Source: Cycas panzhihuaensis (Eukaryota > Cycadophyta). From it: DNA of 64,000 bases. This document shows positions 53,146 through 64,000 of the stretch, piece after piece. The stretch lies in NCBI GenBank assembly GCA_023213395.1, contig CM041465.1:138763741-138827740 (forward strand), given 5' to 3'. The notes below the pieces were generated by a model. The model searched no databases and was not told where the DNA came from. It saw nothing but the letters and a program-made list of their open reading frames with translations. The stretch's first letter is position 1. Every line of letters begins with the position of its first letter. The position numbers were made by a program, and so were the translations under genes.

Positions 53146-54502
53146 TGTTATTGAGGTACAAATCTTAGATTCAAAACTTGCTACTGAAGTGAGCCCTAAA
53201 GGAAATCCAATAACGTCAAAGGTAGATGAAGGAAGCAAAGAATTCCCTCATCAAACGACATTTGAATATCAATCACAACTACATTTGTCTCTAAAACTAA
53301 TAAGTCCTAATAACGCACTATTGTTGGCACAAATCCAAAAAGAAAAAGAGCAGTTGAAAAAGAATCAAGAATTAACATTCATAAATATGCACATTTGAAC
53401 ATATCAATAAAGGTGATAAACAACCAAGAATGTGGACTTTAAATGCATGAAATACCACCAAATCAAAGCAAACAAATACCTATACTAAGAGGAAATCAGG
53501 TTACAAATACACAACTAAAAGAATCAAATGATGATAAAAAGGAGTCCATCATTGAAAACTGGATAACTCACAAAATAACTATTACACCTTCTATATCTAC
53601 GAAGCATCCATATCATAAACAACCTGGAAAGAGATATCAACCTATTCAACCACTTTCACATGCAAATAAGGACGACAAATGGAAGGTTCAAAAAAACCCA
53701 CCTTTGCGTGCAAATGTGCAGAGTGCAGATGATGATAACAACTAGAGAATTTGAAAACAAAATATCCCTACTCTTCACATCTTTTCCACGATTTCTACTA
53801 AAGATGTCAATAGTAAGCAGGGACTTGATGATAGAATATTTTGCCAAACTTTTCCATCAAACAATAAATCGTCCGACAAAGAATTAACTCCTAACACAGG
53901 CAACAAGAAACATGGTACACCTACTAATGTCAAGAAATCACGATTAACAACTAATGATGACAGATCAAAAGAATCGACCCCAGATAATAATATAAATATC
54001 AGGTCACAGGAAAAAGATCTTACAACATGGTCACTTCAGTGTCACCCAATTACTATCACTTACCTGAGAACCATCATCACTACTCCTTTTCTTCCCCTAA
54101 AAGGGGAAGAAATTGCATTGGTCATCTCCATAACTCAAATTCAAAATACGATAGAAAATCAACAAAAATCTTAGGAAATCAAGATACCTAATCATATTTT
54201 TAAGTGGAAGATTCCTTGGGACATCTTCACAATAATCCACTTAACAAAAGAGTATACCATGCAATTATCACAAAGCCAAAAATCTTATCAAGCAAGAAGA
54301 CAATGGACTATAACACCATGGTTCAACAAAAGATTAATTAGAATCCAAGACAAAGTGTCTTTTGAATCACATATTCAACATTTCTGTTGTGACTTAAATC
54401 AACATGTGAAACTTGCAAATTTATATGACATTATGCTGCTCGCACGAGGACTATTCTATTCCAGTAGCCTTCAAGGACAAAGCCTTTCAAGATGTAAGAA
54501 CT
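53146..54502 (+). pseudogene. Probable continuation of gypsy L internal region
   Basis: After the solo LTR, plus-strand frames read LATEVSPKGNPITSKVDEG, then 53,443-53,745 with KQPGKRYQPIQPLSHANKDD, hydrophilic and Lys/Asn-rich like the tail of gag. The segment 54,259-54,507 has no recognised domain. No protease, RT or integrase is found. Assignment to L is by position only. Confidence 0.4.
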
Positions 54503-54778
54503 TGTAGTGAGCCTAATGTATTTATGGATAAATAAGCATAATTAGATTAGTGAAGGATCATGTCTATTTATTAATCAAACGTGTCCTTCCATAGATAGAC
54601 TATAAATATATTCAGCTATGTAATATGGACATCAGTCTATTAATTATTCAATCAATATTAATCAATTATCCTTTGGATATTAAATCTTTAACCAAATTGG
54701 CCTCCTGTTTACGAGTGTGACTAGCCAGGGTCACCTCAAGAAACTTGCTAACATATATGTTAAAGGTAAAACCCAACA
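54503..54778 (+). repeat. Possible solo LTR
   Basis: It starts TGTAGTGAGC and ends AAACCCAACA, with CTATAAATATATTC near 54,609 as a TATA-like box. The flanking 5 bp (gaact and attac) do not match, and no second copy is present. Confidence 0.3.
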
Positions 54779-55990
54779 ATTACCAAGCAAGTCTCCTCCT
54801 CAAGCTTAAGGAAAGCAATCAACAACCCCAAAAGAGTCCAAGTTGGCTAACAAAGACAAGGGGAAGCACAGGCATCTCAGCCAAAATTCTATGAATATCC
54901 CCCTATTACTCCCAAGTGCGTTTCTCCATTTGACCTCCCCAAGCTATAGAAGGCTAAGGCTAGGTCCAAGGAGACTAGAGGTGAAAACTATATCATGAGT
55001 TACTTCAATCCTATGAACAAAACACCCAAGGCGAATACCATTCCAACAGACGATAGATTTCAAAACTTAGTTATCGACTCGTATGATGAGGGTGGTAGCA
55101 TGGAGATAGAAAGCGTTAACAATGATGAATGCTATTAGTTGGAATGTGCTCTCTAATCAATTTAAAAGAACGATAGTCAAAAGATTTTCATAAGTTTTCA
55201 CCATTAGACTTGTTATGTTTACAAGAGGTCAAATATACAAGTAGTGCTCTAAAGTTTGCCCTAATGGTGCTCATTTCTCCGCCATACATATTGAGGGCAA
55301 AGAAGGAGCAATTATTTTGGCTAGGCCCTCAACCATCAGTAAAGTTATTTCTTTAGCTGTTGATCCTAGCAATTGGTGTGTATGGGTTATGCTCCAAATT
55401 GATTCTATGATTTTGGGCATTGTCAATATTTATGCTCCCAACTACGCCTTTGAGAGGGTGAACCTTTCAACATGGATAAGTGAAAATTTCCCCAAAACTT
55501 CACACATTTCTTATGATGACTTGAACATGGTCGAGTCTCCTTTTGACACTTTGGTGGGCAACCCTTTAAATGGAACCAAGAAAACAAATTTGCCTAATTG
55601 ACTTTGCAAAATAAGTTCAATTTGTACAACCCCAACACTTCTAGGAGACTCGAGGGTCATGATGCTTGGTTCGCTCGATATAACTTACGAGCCAAATATG
55701 ATGGGATTTTAAAAAGAATGGGCAATGTTATGTTGTCATATGTTAATCTCTTTTAATCGGTGCATGGGGATAGGAGACCAGTTAACATTTTGAGCAATTC
55801 ATTGTTCTCAAACCCAACCAATTTCATTCATCCTATCTTGGAGAAATAGAAAACCATTATCCATACATCTTCCTTTAAGCCAAATACCTCACATCTATTC
55901 TCGCCTATATGCTTCTAAAGTATCAAATAGATTTGGCACTTGGCTCCCTTCACTAGAGGTGAGAAAGGTTGGATTGACTAGTGGAAAGAG
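54779..55990 (+). mobile_element. LINE remnant M (ORF1 end, ORF2 endonuclease), 3' truncated
   Basis: The ORF1 end reads TIPTDDRFQNLVIDSYDEGG and NNDECY, stopping at TAG 55,136. ORF2 starts at ATGATG 55,122, overlapping it: MMNAISWNVLSNQFKRT. The endonuclease/exonuclease/phosphatase domain continues in shifted frames: NGAHFSAIHIEGKEGAIIL, CVWVMLQIDSMILGIVNIYA and DDLNMVESPFDTLVGNPL. The usual GDFN box reads YDDLN. RRLEGHDAWFARYNLRAKYD follows near 55,640. It breaks off at the copia N LTR before any RT. Confidence 0.77.
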
Positions 55991-56173
55991 ACTATAGGTC
56001 AAGGGGCATGCTTGTCATAAAATGACATGCAACCCTCCTTTGTTATAAAGTGACACTTGGCATACATGTACTGGATCTCTCTTGTAAACTTAATGTATTT
56101 ATATGAGGGAGAAATACTCACTCATCAATTAATGAAGTACACTTAACTTTTTTTCATATTATGTTTTTTAACA
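55991..56173 (+). repeat. 5' LTR of copia N, partial
   Basis: It matches the 3' LTR from TATAAAGTGACACTTG onwards (56,044-56,173). The upstream part has a GCATGCTTGTCAT/ATGACATGC palindrome absent from the 3' copy. The exact left border against LINE M is uncertain. Confidence 0.7.
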
Positions 56174-56848
56174 TGGTATCAGAGCAGGTCTGTTAGGGCA
56201 TCTATGAAAGATTGAGAAGGAAGAGCAAACTGAAGAATAAACCTAAAGGCATTTTTTTGTGACGAATAATCCCTGAAGATGACGTATAATCTACTGTACA
56301 ACCTTTGTACAACCTTATACGGCCAAAAAATCAAAGTACTTAGATTGCGACAAAATTTCACTACCTTGGTCATCTTGCTGAAAAGAGTCTGATGTCCCAA
56401 AGTACCGATCTCAAATTCAGCCTCCACAAGCAAGAAATTGAAGAAAATCATGGCCAAAGATTTGAGTCTTCCTCTATTGCTTTCTCTCAAATCTTTTCGT
56501 TTCTGTGCCTCAAATTGGTCTTAAAATCTTTGTTCTAATATAAGCTTTCCATCAAGTATAAATTTTCAAAGTCTTTTTGAGAATTTTTTAAGATATGAGC
56601 AAAAAATCAATTAAAACCCTAGTTGCCACTTAGACTTTCAGGTCAATTTCTGATCAAATGAGAGGTCAAATTAAAAATCCATCTGCAAATTCAAATAGGC
56701 ATCGAAGAGGGCTTCAATTTGGGGGTACTTTTGTTGAGATTTGTACACCTATACTTTTTTCGTACAACGGTGCAATCCTATGGCTCTATCCTACTACTAA
56801 AAAAAATAATAAGTCTTTCACACAGTTTCTTGTCATCCTTTTGATAAA
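56174..56848 (+). other. Primer-binding site and leader of copia N
   Basis: TGGTATCAGAGC at 56,174-56,185. The leader has ACCTTATACGGCC near 56,310 and the shared CGTACAACGGTGCAATCCTA motif (56,760-56,779), about 70 bases before gag. Confidence 0.65.
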
Positions 56849-57750
56849 ATGGCCTCTGTCTACTCCTTGGGGGACTTTGATAAATTAATAGCACCAAATT
56901 ATAGTGCCTGAAAAATCAAAATAAAAGGCCTTCCAATTGCAAAAAAAAGCCTAGGATATTGTCATAGACAAAGAAACAAAACCAAGTGCAGTTGACTCTA
57001 TGAAGCTTGTCAGTTGGGAGGAAAGAAATAGACATACCCATGCAACCATTACACTATCTATAGGAGACATTGTACTGACTCACATTAATGATGCATCCTC
57101 ATTTGTAGAAGCTTGGAAGATCTTTGTTGTGTTGTATAGCCAAAAAAATGAAGCCCAAATAATTACCCTGAGAGAACAATAGTACCAATTGCATCTAAGG
57201 GAGGGTGAACCAATCTCTAATTTCAATACCAGAGTGATAGAAGTTAAAGACAATCTGGTGTCTACTAACGAGCCTGTGTCTGATACAGAGATTGTTTGCC
57301 CCATTCTTAACAAGCTACTAAAGTCATTTGATAGCCTTGTAAGTACTCTACTATGGGAGGTCAAGCTGGTACCATGTCCTTTGACACACTTTATGGACAT
57401 CTTTTGCAACAAGAATAAAGGATACAAAGATATGAGAAAAAAATTGAGATTGAAGAAGCATTCCTCTCAAGACTGAGAATTGGAGAACGAGATTTTAGCA
57501 GAGAAAGATCCACAAGAGGAAGGTCGACAAATAACCAGATATGTTATCACTGTGGGAGACAAGGACATTTTCCCAGTGATTGCAGATCAACAAAAACTTG
57601 TCCCTATTACCATTGTGGAAGATTTAGACATCTTTCAAGTAGTTATCCGCACAAAAAAGAAGAGATTTATAAGGGAAAGTGAGTTGAATGCAACTATAGC
57701 ACTGAGCAATCCAAAGATAAGGAAGAAGAAACAAAGTTTGTCATTGTATT
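56849..57750 (+). pseudogene. Copia N gag, broken
   Basis: ATG 56,849: MASVYSLGDFDKLIAPNYSA, a TGA where the family has Trp, then KIKIKGLPIAKKS. The segment 57,000-57,182 reads SWEERNRHTHATITLSIGD. At 57,189-57,476, LREGEPISNFNTRVIEVKDN and ILNKLLKSFDSLV. The double knuckle at about 57,540-57,650 reads CYHCGRQGHFPSDC, then CPYYHCGRFRHLSSSY with its last Cys lost. Confidence 0.78.
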
Positions 57751-58340
57751 AGCTTCTTGTACCCAAAACAGTGAAGACTGGTTCATAGACTCTAGGGCTT
57801 CAAATCATATGATGGGAAGAGAACATCGATTCAAGACTCTTCATCCATATTCCTCAAACAAAACTATTGAACTCGGAGACAACTTTCCTTTGCGCATAAA
57901 AGGCAAAGGAACCATAGCAATGAAAATCAATAAAAGAATCAAAAAAATTGGTCATGTCTTGCTTGTCCCTGAGTTAAAGAAAAATCTTCTTTCTATATTT
58001 CAATTAAGAGAAAAAAAAATTCGAATCATTTTTTATGAGGATGGCAAATGTCACATATATGATATGAAAGAAAATGGTGTTGAAATTGTAGAAGGGATAG
58101 AGATTGATAATCTCTATAAATTAGTCTCTACTCCCATTCTATCTCCTTCTATAAAGTCTTTTGTTGTTCGCAACATTAATAATAAAATGTGGCATTTTCG
58201 GTATGGACACATTGCAAATGATAGGTTAAAAATGCTTAAAAGATTAAATATGGTTGATGGATTACCTGATAATATTACATTAAGTTCTTTTGTTTGCGAA
58301 AATTGCATGATGGGTAAACAACATAGATCCTAGCTTCAAA
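57751..58340 (+). pseudogene. Copia N protease and pre-integrase
   Basis: WFIDSRASNHMMGREHRFKT: the protease DSG is DSR (G to A). HVLLVPELKKNLLSIFQLRE, MWHFRYGHIANDRLKMLKRL and CENCMMGKQHRS follow. The run is open from 57,809 to the TAG at 58,331. Confidence 0.82.
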
Positions 58341-59200
58341 AAAATAGTTGGAGAGCACAAGAAAGATTGGAATTGGTCCATAGTGATATATGTGGACTAA
58401 TCACACCAAATTTTGTTAATGGTGCCAAGTATTTCCTTACTCTGATAGATGACTTTAACAAAAAAACCTAAGTGTTTTTCATCTTCAACAAGTAAAAAGC
58501 TTTTGATATTTTTCAAGAATTCAAAACTCAAGTTCAATTACAAAGCAGCCATAAAATCAAAATTCTTAAAATAGATGGAGGAGGGAAATACATCTCAAAT
58601 GAATTTTTCAATTTTTGTAAAATGCATGTCATTCGTAGGCAACTTACTACTCCTTAAACTCCATAATCCAATGGAGTAGCTAAAAGATTAAATAGAACTA
58701 TAATAGAAATGGCCAGATGTATGATAAAAGAAAAATGAGCATTTAATGCATATTGGGTTGAAGTTATTAATACAATTCTATGTCTTATAAACAAAAGCCC
58801 CACAAAAACTCTCGAAAAACTTATTGCAGAAGAAGCTTGGTCAGGTAGAAAACCTGATGTAAGTCATCTTAGAATTTTTAAAAGTATTGCCTATGTATAT
58901 ATTCCTAGTCAAAAGGGGTCTCAATTAGATGACAAAAGCATCAAGTGTATCATGATTAGATATAGTAACAAATCTAAAGTGTACAATTGCATAAATCCCA
59001 AAACTAACAGAATTTATATTAACAGAGATGTCATGTTGATGAGATGACCTCAATAGAAAATGACCAGGTATGTACCTCAAAAAGCAAAATAATTCAAGAA
59101 AAAACTATAGAGATTACTAACAAAAAAGCCGCAACTTAGGAAGAAGCTGCATCTAAAGAAGAAAATGTCATTGACAATAATCTTCAAGAGCCAAAAAAAT
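58341..59200 (+). pseudogene. Copia N integrase, broken
   Basis: LELVHSDICGLITPNFVNGA (first Asp present), LKIDGGGKYISNEFFNF (second Asp present) and NGVAKRLNRT (Glu to Lys). Two TAA stops surround TP in the PxTPQSNG motif (58,656 and 58,665). AEEAWSGRKPDVSHLRIF and CIMIRYSNKSKVYNC close the domain, then a degraded acidic linker. Confidence 0.82.
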
Positions 59201-60330
59201 AGGAAAATGATTCTTCAAGAGACTATTCAAACTAAAAAAAGACTACCTAAGTGGTACTTAAAAATTGTGGAAGATTCAAAAGGAGATATTTTTGAATAAA
59301 GAACAAAATCTCAAAACTATCAGGCCTTAATCTACTTAATTGAACCTCAAAATTATGAAAGAGCTTGTGAAATTTAGAATGGCTAGAAGCCATGAATAAG
59401 GAAATGCTCTCTATAAAACAAAATAGTACTTAGGAACTAGTTCCCCCTCTTGAAGGTAAACCAATTGTGGGGTGCAAATGAGTTTACAAAATAAAAGAAA
59501 AGTCCGATAGTAGCATTGAAAAATTTAAAATCGGGCTGGTGGCAAAGGATATACTCAGACTGCAGGTATTGACTATGAAGAAACATTTGCTCTGATAGCA
59601 AAAATGATAACCATTCACACAGTTATAGCTATGGCAACACAACATAGATGGAAAACTGTGCAACTTGATGTAAAATGTGTCTTTTTAAATGACAATCTGG
59701 ATGAAAAAGTTTACATGGAGAAACCTCTACGGTATATGAAAAAAAGAGAACATCTTGTCTGTAAATTAATAAAGGTATCATATGGCCTAAAGCATGTACC
59801 ACAAGCCCGGTACGCAAAGTTAGATCATCATCTCAGAGAAAAAAGATTTAGCAGGTGTGAATCTAATCCAAGACTTTATATTAAAAATCAAAAAAACAAC
59901 TTGATTACCATAATTGTTGTGTATATAAATGATATGATTGTTATAGGCAATGACCATGAAACAATCAAATGGGTGAGAACATAGATGGAAAACAATTTTG
60001 AGATGACAGATATGGATCCACTTCACTACTATCTTGGTATTTAAGTAAATCAAGCAACAAATGCTATCTTCATCCCACAGTCAAAATATGTCAAGAATCT
60101 TCTCAAAAGATTCAATATGGAAGATTGTAATCCCTATGCCACACCTATGGAAATAAGATGTGTTCTAACAATTGATGAAGGCAGTCAACAGGTAAGTCTG
60201 ACACTTTATAGACAATTGATTGGAAGTCTCATTTACTTAGCAACAACCAAGCTAGTCATATCATTTTCTATAAGAATTGGCTCCAAATACATGCATGCCC
60301 CCCAAGAATATTCATTGCAATGTTGTTAAA
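59201..60330 (+). pseudogene. Copia N reverse transcriptase, broken
   Basis: RLPKWYLKIVEDSKGDIF, LEGKPIVGCKWVYKIKEKS-like with a stop at the Trp, GYTQTAGIDYEETFA across a frame slip, then 59,604-59,984 with QLDVKCVFLNDNLDEKVYME, YGLKHVPQARYAKLDHHL and VVYINDMIVIGND. The catalytic YVDD is YIND, so the first Asp of the pair is lost. ETLYRQLIGSLIYL-type sequence ends it near 60,235. Confidence 0.83.
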
Positions 60331-60875
60331 AGAAACCTAAGATATATCAAAGGTGCAATGGATCTAGGATTGAAACATACTAAGACAATCAAAATAGAGT
60401 TGATTGGATATTGTGACACAGATTGGATAGGCGAATAACAAGAGAGAATCTACATCAAAATATTGCTTCAATCTAGGATCAGTTGTGGCATGTGGGAGCA
60501 GCAAAAAATAGCCAATCGTGGCACTGTCATCAGCAAAAGCAAAATATAAGGCTGCAGTTAGTGTAATCTATAAAACAATTTGGTTAAGACAACTTCTTAA
60601 GGATTTAAGTCAAAATTGCTTTGAAGCAACCCCAATTATTTATGATAATCAACATGTTATCAAATTAACAAAAAATCCTATTTTTCATGCAAAAACAAAG
60701 TGCATAGAAGTACATCATCATTTTAATAGAGAAAATGTCTAGAGTAAAGAAATAGATCTACAATACTATTGCAGTGAATAGCAATTTGCAGACATCCTCA
60801 CAAAACCCTTACTAAAGGACAGGTTTCAATATCTCAGAAACCTACTCAAACTGAAAAAAAAAGGATAAAACATTA
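60331..60875 (+). pseudogene. Copia N RNase H, broken
   Basis: GYCDTDWIGE, a frame slip, ALSSAKAKYKAAVSVIYKT (STEAEY changed to SAKAKY, losing the Glu), IYDNQHVIKLTKNPIFHAKT and KCIEVHHHFNRENV, then [16 protein letters not shown]. The purine tract ACATTAAGGGAGGG precedes the LTR. Confidence 0.82.
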
Positions 60876-60883
60876 AGGGAGGG

Positions 60884-61097
60884 TGTTAGAATATTAATGT
60901 TCTATCCTATGTTTTATAATGGGGGACTCTTATGTATAATTAAGGGTCATGTGTCATGACCCCTCTTCTATCATAAAGTGACACTTGCCATACACGTATT
61001 GGATCTCTCTTCTAAGCTTGATGTATTAATATGAGAGAGAAACTCTCACCCATCAATTAATATAGACTTCTCTTTTTTCATATTTTGTTTTTCAATA
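60884..61097 (+). repeat. 3' LTR of copia N
   Basis: 214 bp, TGTTAGAATA to TTTTCAATA (final CA mutated to TA). The first 70 bases have no counterpart in the 5' copy. Confidence 0.8.
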
Positions 61098-62250
61098 GTT
61101 TGTACTCGCTATCAATAATTTAGGCTACTTGTTCAGGACAAAGTTGATAGAGGCCTCCTTTGAGGAATTTCACTACTCGAGAATCAAGATAAGTAAATGG
61201 GCAATGGCATCAAAATCTATCAACCAAGAATTATCTTCATGATCAAAATAGAGTGTGGCAAAGAAAGGTTCTAAGAATCAACTTGAGAATTGGCCACATG
61301 GCCTTCTTCCTGGAAATTCCTGTTATTGCCTTGATTTTGATTCTCGAGTTCATTTCTTTGTTAATATCCATTGCCCCAACCTCAACCTTTATTTCGTTGT
61401 TGATGTGGGCCTCCTTGTTGTCCAGTTGAGCTTTGTCCAGATTGTAGATCAAATTGTCTTTTTCTGTAGTCTAAGATCACATGCCCGAATTTGCCACAAC
61501 ATAAGTAGGTAACATTTTGTCTTTGTTGTTGGTTTCTTGTCTATTGTGGTTGTTCTGGTGGTTGGTTCAAATTCATGGAACCAAACTGTTCGGCAAGAGG
61601 CTAATGTTGAAATTGATTTCTCCCATGATTCCTGGCTATGAATATAGGAGCATTATTAGAAGAGGATGTTGCTCTTTGACGGTTCAGGATACCCTCTTCC
61701 TTTAACAACAAACCCTCCAAGGTGTTGAAGTCCATAGTGGCAAAGTCATCAAATAAACAAGAGATAAAATTGTTGTATGTGAAGGACATTTATTTCACTG
61801 GCAACAAGGTCATGGTTAGGAGGAGGAGCTCCAAGAATATTGAGTCAATTCTTAATGGACTTGACTTCAATCATATGTGAGGGGATAGAACCAGCAAAAG
61901 ATATGGCATATAAGTGTGCTTTTAGCATGATAGCTCTGGAGTCATCATTTTGCTCATAAAGGGAGCATATAATGCTCCAAGCTTCATGAGAAGATTCTGT
62001 TATTTCAATATTTTGGTCCACATTATCCTCCACAACTAGGTTAAGGAAGGATAGAGCTACATTATCCTTAGCTCTAAAGGCAGCAAGGGCGACAAGGTCT
62101 GGAGGGAATCACATTGTTGGTGTTGTTTGGGTCACATGGGGGAATAGGTTTGGGTATGTCTCCAAATACATAATCCCAAAAATCATTCACGATTAAGAGG
62201 TGTTTGACTTGCTCAAATATCAATTAACGAATAATTAGAATTGATATAAT
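61098..62250 (-). pseudogene. Copia gag remnant O, related to D gag
   Basis: The minus strand reads, with many stops and slips, VDQNIEITESSHEAWSIICS and LYEQNDDSRAIMLKAHLY (61,845-62,033), FNTLEGLLLKEEGILNRQ (61,601-61,789), and CGKFGHVILDYRKRQ near 61,450-61,510. These line up in order with D gag (VHVDQNISSAKSSKEAWDTL; LESLLLQEEQIY; CGKPGHIAPDCRKKQ). No LTR was found on either side. Confidence 0.68.
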
Positions 62251-64000
62251 AATGAGAAATAGGATCTAAAATTTCTTGTAAACAACACTCAACAAAATAT
62301 ATCAAAGAACATCATGCACATATTAAATGAGCACAATATGAGGATCAAATTAATTGATGCCTACAACATTATTTTGGTAGAGTTTTGACTCATATCAATT
62401 GATCATTACCCATGGGTGAGGACATAGCCATAATTTATAGAGGGCTCAATATCTCACACGCTTACATTTGATTGGGCCTCATGCCGATCGGATCTCATTG
62501 GGCCGCTATGAAGCAAATGTGAGTGATGACCCTCAACTAGGATTAGAACATAAAGTTGTGACTTAATATATAAGTACATAAAGTACACGAAGAAGATGTC
62601 ATTATATTCCTTTCAAATATGGTGTTTCCTTGTCTAATATGTGAGAGTGTGATTAAGAGGGCAAAAGGAAGCTTACTTCTTGGTCCTCCAAATACCTATC
62701 ATTAGTTGGTAGATACCAAGCATGTTTTAAGGATCTAGTTGCAATACATGTTTCCTACTACTCATGTGGGGTAGCTTCAAATGTTGCTTATAAAAGGTTG
62801 GTCAAGCTCCTTAGGACCTTTAAAGGTTTCAATATCACTACTTGGCATACTTGTTTGCTCATCGACATGAAGTTCCAAGGTCAAGCACTATGTGCCAAGT
62901 GGTTGACATAGGCCATTGGGAGGATGATGCATGAAAGATTATGGCCAGACTCAGCATCAAACTAGTGAGGTCATGCAAAATGAATGGCCCTGTGTTGAAT
63001 GTACGTTGTACATTACACCAATCCGATAAAAGTAGCCAAACCCTTCATCTTTAAATCAATTTGGGGAGTGTGGGAGGATTATAAAAAATTGTTAAATTGG
63101 CATGCCAACAATTCAAGGTGGTCAACCAAAGATGATCAACAACAATTGACGACCTTCGCAAACTAAAGACAATCCAAGCAAATCACAAGACTAGATTGAG
63201 AGCCACACAATCTCGTCCAGAATCCATATGACATCAATATGGCCTGTATTGACTTGCTACAATGAACAACAGTAATTTAAGTACCAAATTATAACTCTAA
63301 AGTATAGGAAATCCCCCACAAAAATTCATGTTCTTTGAAGAAATTTTTGAGCCAAAAAAAATTAAAAGCAAAAGGGCAAGCACAATCAATTTTCTTCTAG
63401 AGCTCATTGCAATTTGCACAAGCCAAATCAAAAGCTAAAACTTTAGAAGCAAGTAGGTCATGCCAAAAACTTTACAGCAACGCCAAATTCAACCCCCTTC
63501 TATATATGTACGCTTTGAAACAAATGAAAGAAGTGCAAAACCCTAACAATCGACAATATTGTTTTTTGGTCATAACCTTCTTTATATATCTCAAAATTAA
63601 TTTTTGTCCATAATTCTGGAAAGTTGCCGAAGAGATGCACAATTTGAGTATAACTTTATTTTTTAGGGTATCATACCCTAAATCCATACAACTATATGGA
63701 AGCATACAAATTTGATTCTTATACACTTACACATCAATAAAATATTTTATTTTGTTGTTTGGACCCCTTTTCGGGCCCTCTATGGTGTATTTTAACCTAT
63801 TTTGGCTAGTATGGTGTGGATTTAGTGACATTTTAGTAATGATTTGGCTTCGTATTGAGAAATCATCACAAACAACACCACATGTCATCAATTAAATGAT
63901 TTATTTAAAAATCACTATATAATTATATCTTGAGAAAACACATGCTTAACTTGGAAAGCTCAAGGTACCATCAAAGTTGTTACCTTTCAAGAAAGCACAA
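62251..64000. other. Right-edge stretch without recognised features
   Basis: There are no LTR pair, no domain and no long open frame. It could be the leader or LTR of remnant O, because 62,340-62,560 includes a CTCTATAAATTATGG box on the minus strand; I cannot show it. A patch of ATACCCTAAATCCATAC near 63,671 recalls copia leaders. Confidence 0.35.

Larger units (their letters stand above)
55991..61097 (+). mobile_element. Copia element N (5' LTR incomplete)
   Basis: About 5.1 kb. The 3' LTR is 60,884-61,097. The 5' LTR aligns only from about AAGGGGCATG (56,009) to 56,173; its first part is missing or diverged. Primer-binding site TGGTATCAGAGC starts at 56,174. Gag, protease, integrase, RT and RNase H follow with many stops. 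It is the same family as fragment G. RT YVDD reads YIND and the integrase Glu is Lys, so it is inactive. Confidence 0.85.

Noticed and set aside
54503-54778. Firm call of a solo LTR
   Set aside because: Ends and TATA box fit, but the target duplication is absent and there is no second copy, so it is listed only as possible.
1-64000. CRISPR arrays, operons, ribosome-binding sites, riboswitches
   Set aside because: The window is eukaryotic nuclear DNA. The repeats found are LTRs, tandem duplications and microsatellites, and none has spacer-array structure.

Overview
The window is nuclear plant DNA made almost entirely of transposable elements. Direct signs are many Ty1/copia and Ty3/gypsy retrotransposons with primer-binding sites complementary to plant initiator Met-tRNA (TGGTATCARAGC-like), two LINE remnants, a spliced two-exon host gene fragment with GT-AG introns, and no dense gene array. 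The very low gene density, deep nesting and old LTR pairs suggest a seed plant with a giant genome, probably a gymnosperm. That last step is inference. Elements are lettered A-R for reference. LTR differences were counted by eye and are approximate.

Left block (1-19,640): a copia fragment G (600-698 and 16,637-16,978) was entered by copia A (699-16,636). A was entered by minus-strand gypsy B (4,776-15,400), and B by copia C (6,994-12,169). LTR pairs differ by roughly 10% (A), 10% (B) and 8% (C), which agrees with this order. A minus-strand copia F sits at the other end of the surviving G piece. F stops at a 538-bp structure Q bounded by two 116-bp direct repeats, and copia E starts, without its 5' LTR, exactly where Q ends.

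Middle block (19,641-33,060): copia E is split in its gag by copia D (20,225-27,573), the youngest and most intact element (about 3% LTR difference). E ends at 31,357 and is followed by LINE remnant H with an A-rich tail.

Host gene island (about 33,060-36,435): two intact, in-phase exons on the minus strand encode the core of a class 3 (alpha/beta-hydrolase) lipase, including the GHSLGG nucleophile elbow. I find no other exon in the window. If the gene is whole, its flanking introns run more than 28 kb on each side and are filled with the elements described here.

Right block (36,436-64,000): a probable LTR (R) holds minus-strand copia I (36,841-45,382), which carries only gag and a Harbinger-like transposase fragment and is itself split by copia J (37,929-43,051). 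Next come a gag-only minus-strand gypsy K (46,458-50,240), a degenerate tandem repeat, a very AT-rich tract, a gypsy gag (L) cut by a D-family solo LTR, LINE remnant M, copia N (to 61,097) and an antisense D-like gag remnant O. The last 1.7 kb has nothing I recognise.

No element has a full open frame. Most damage is C:G to T:A (CAG to TAG stops, Asp to Asn at catalytic sites), as expected from deamination of methylated, silenced DNA. Patterns that plain decay does not explain are a 1.16-kb corrupted tract inside C, a motif shared upstream of gag in five copia elements, conserved palindromes in D-family LTRs, repeated duplication of the polypurine tract-LTR junction, and the isolated lipase exons.
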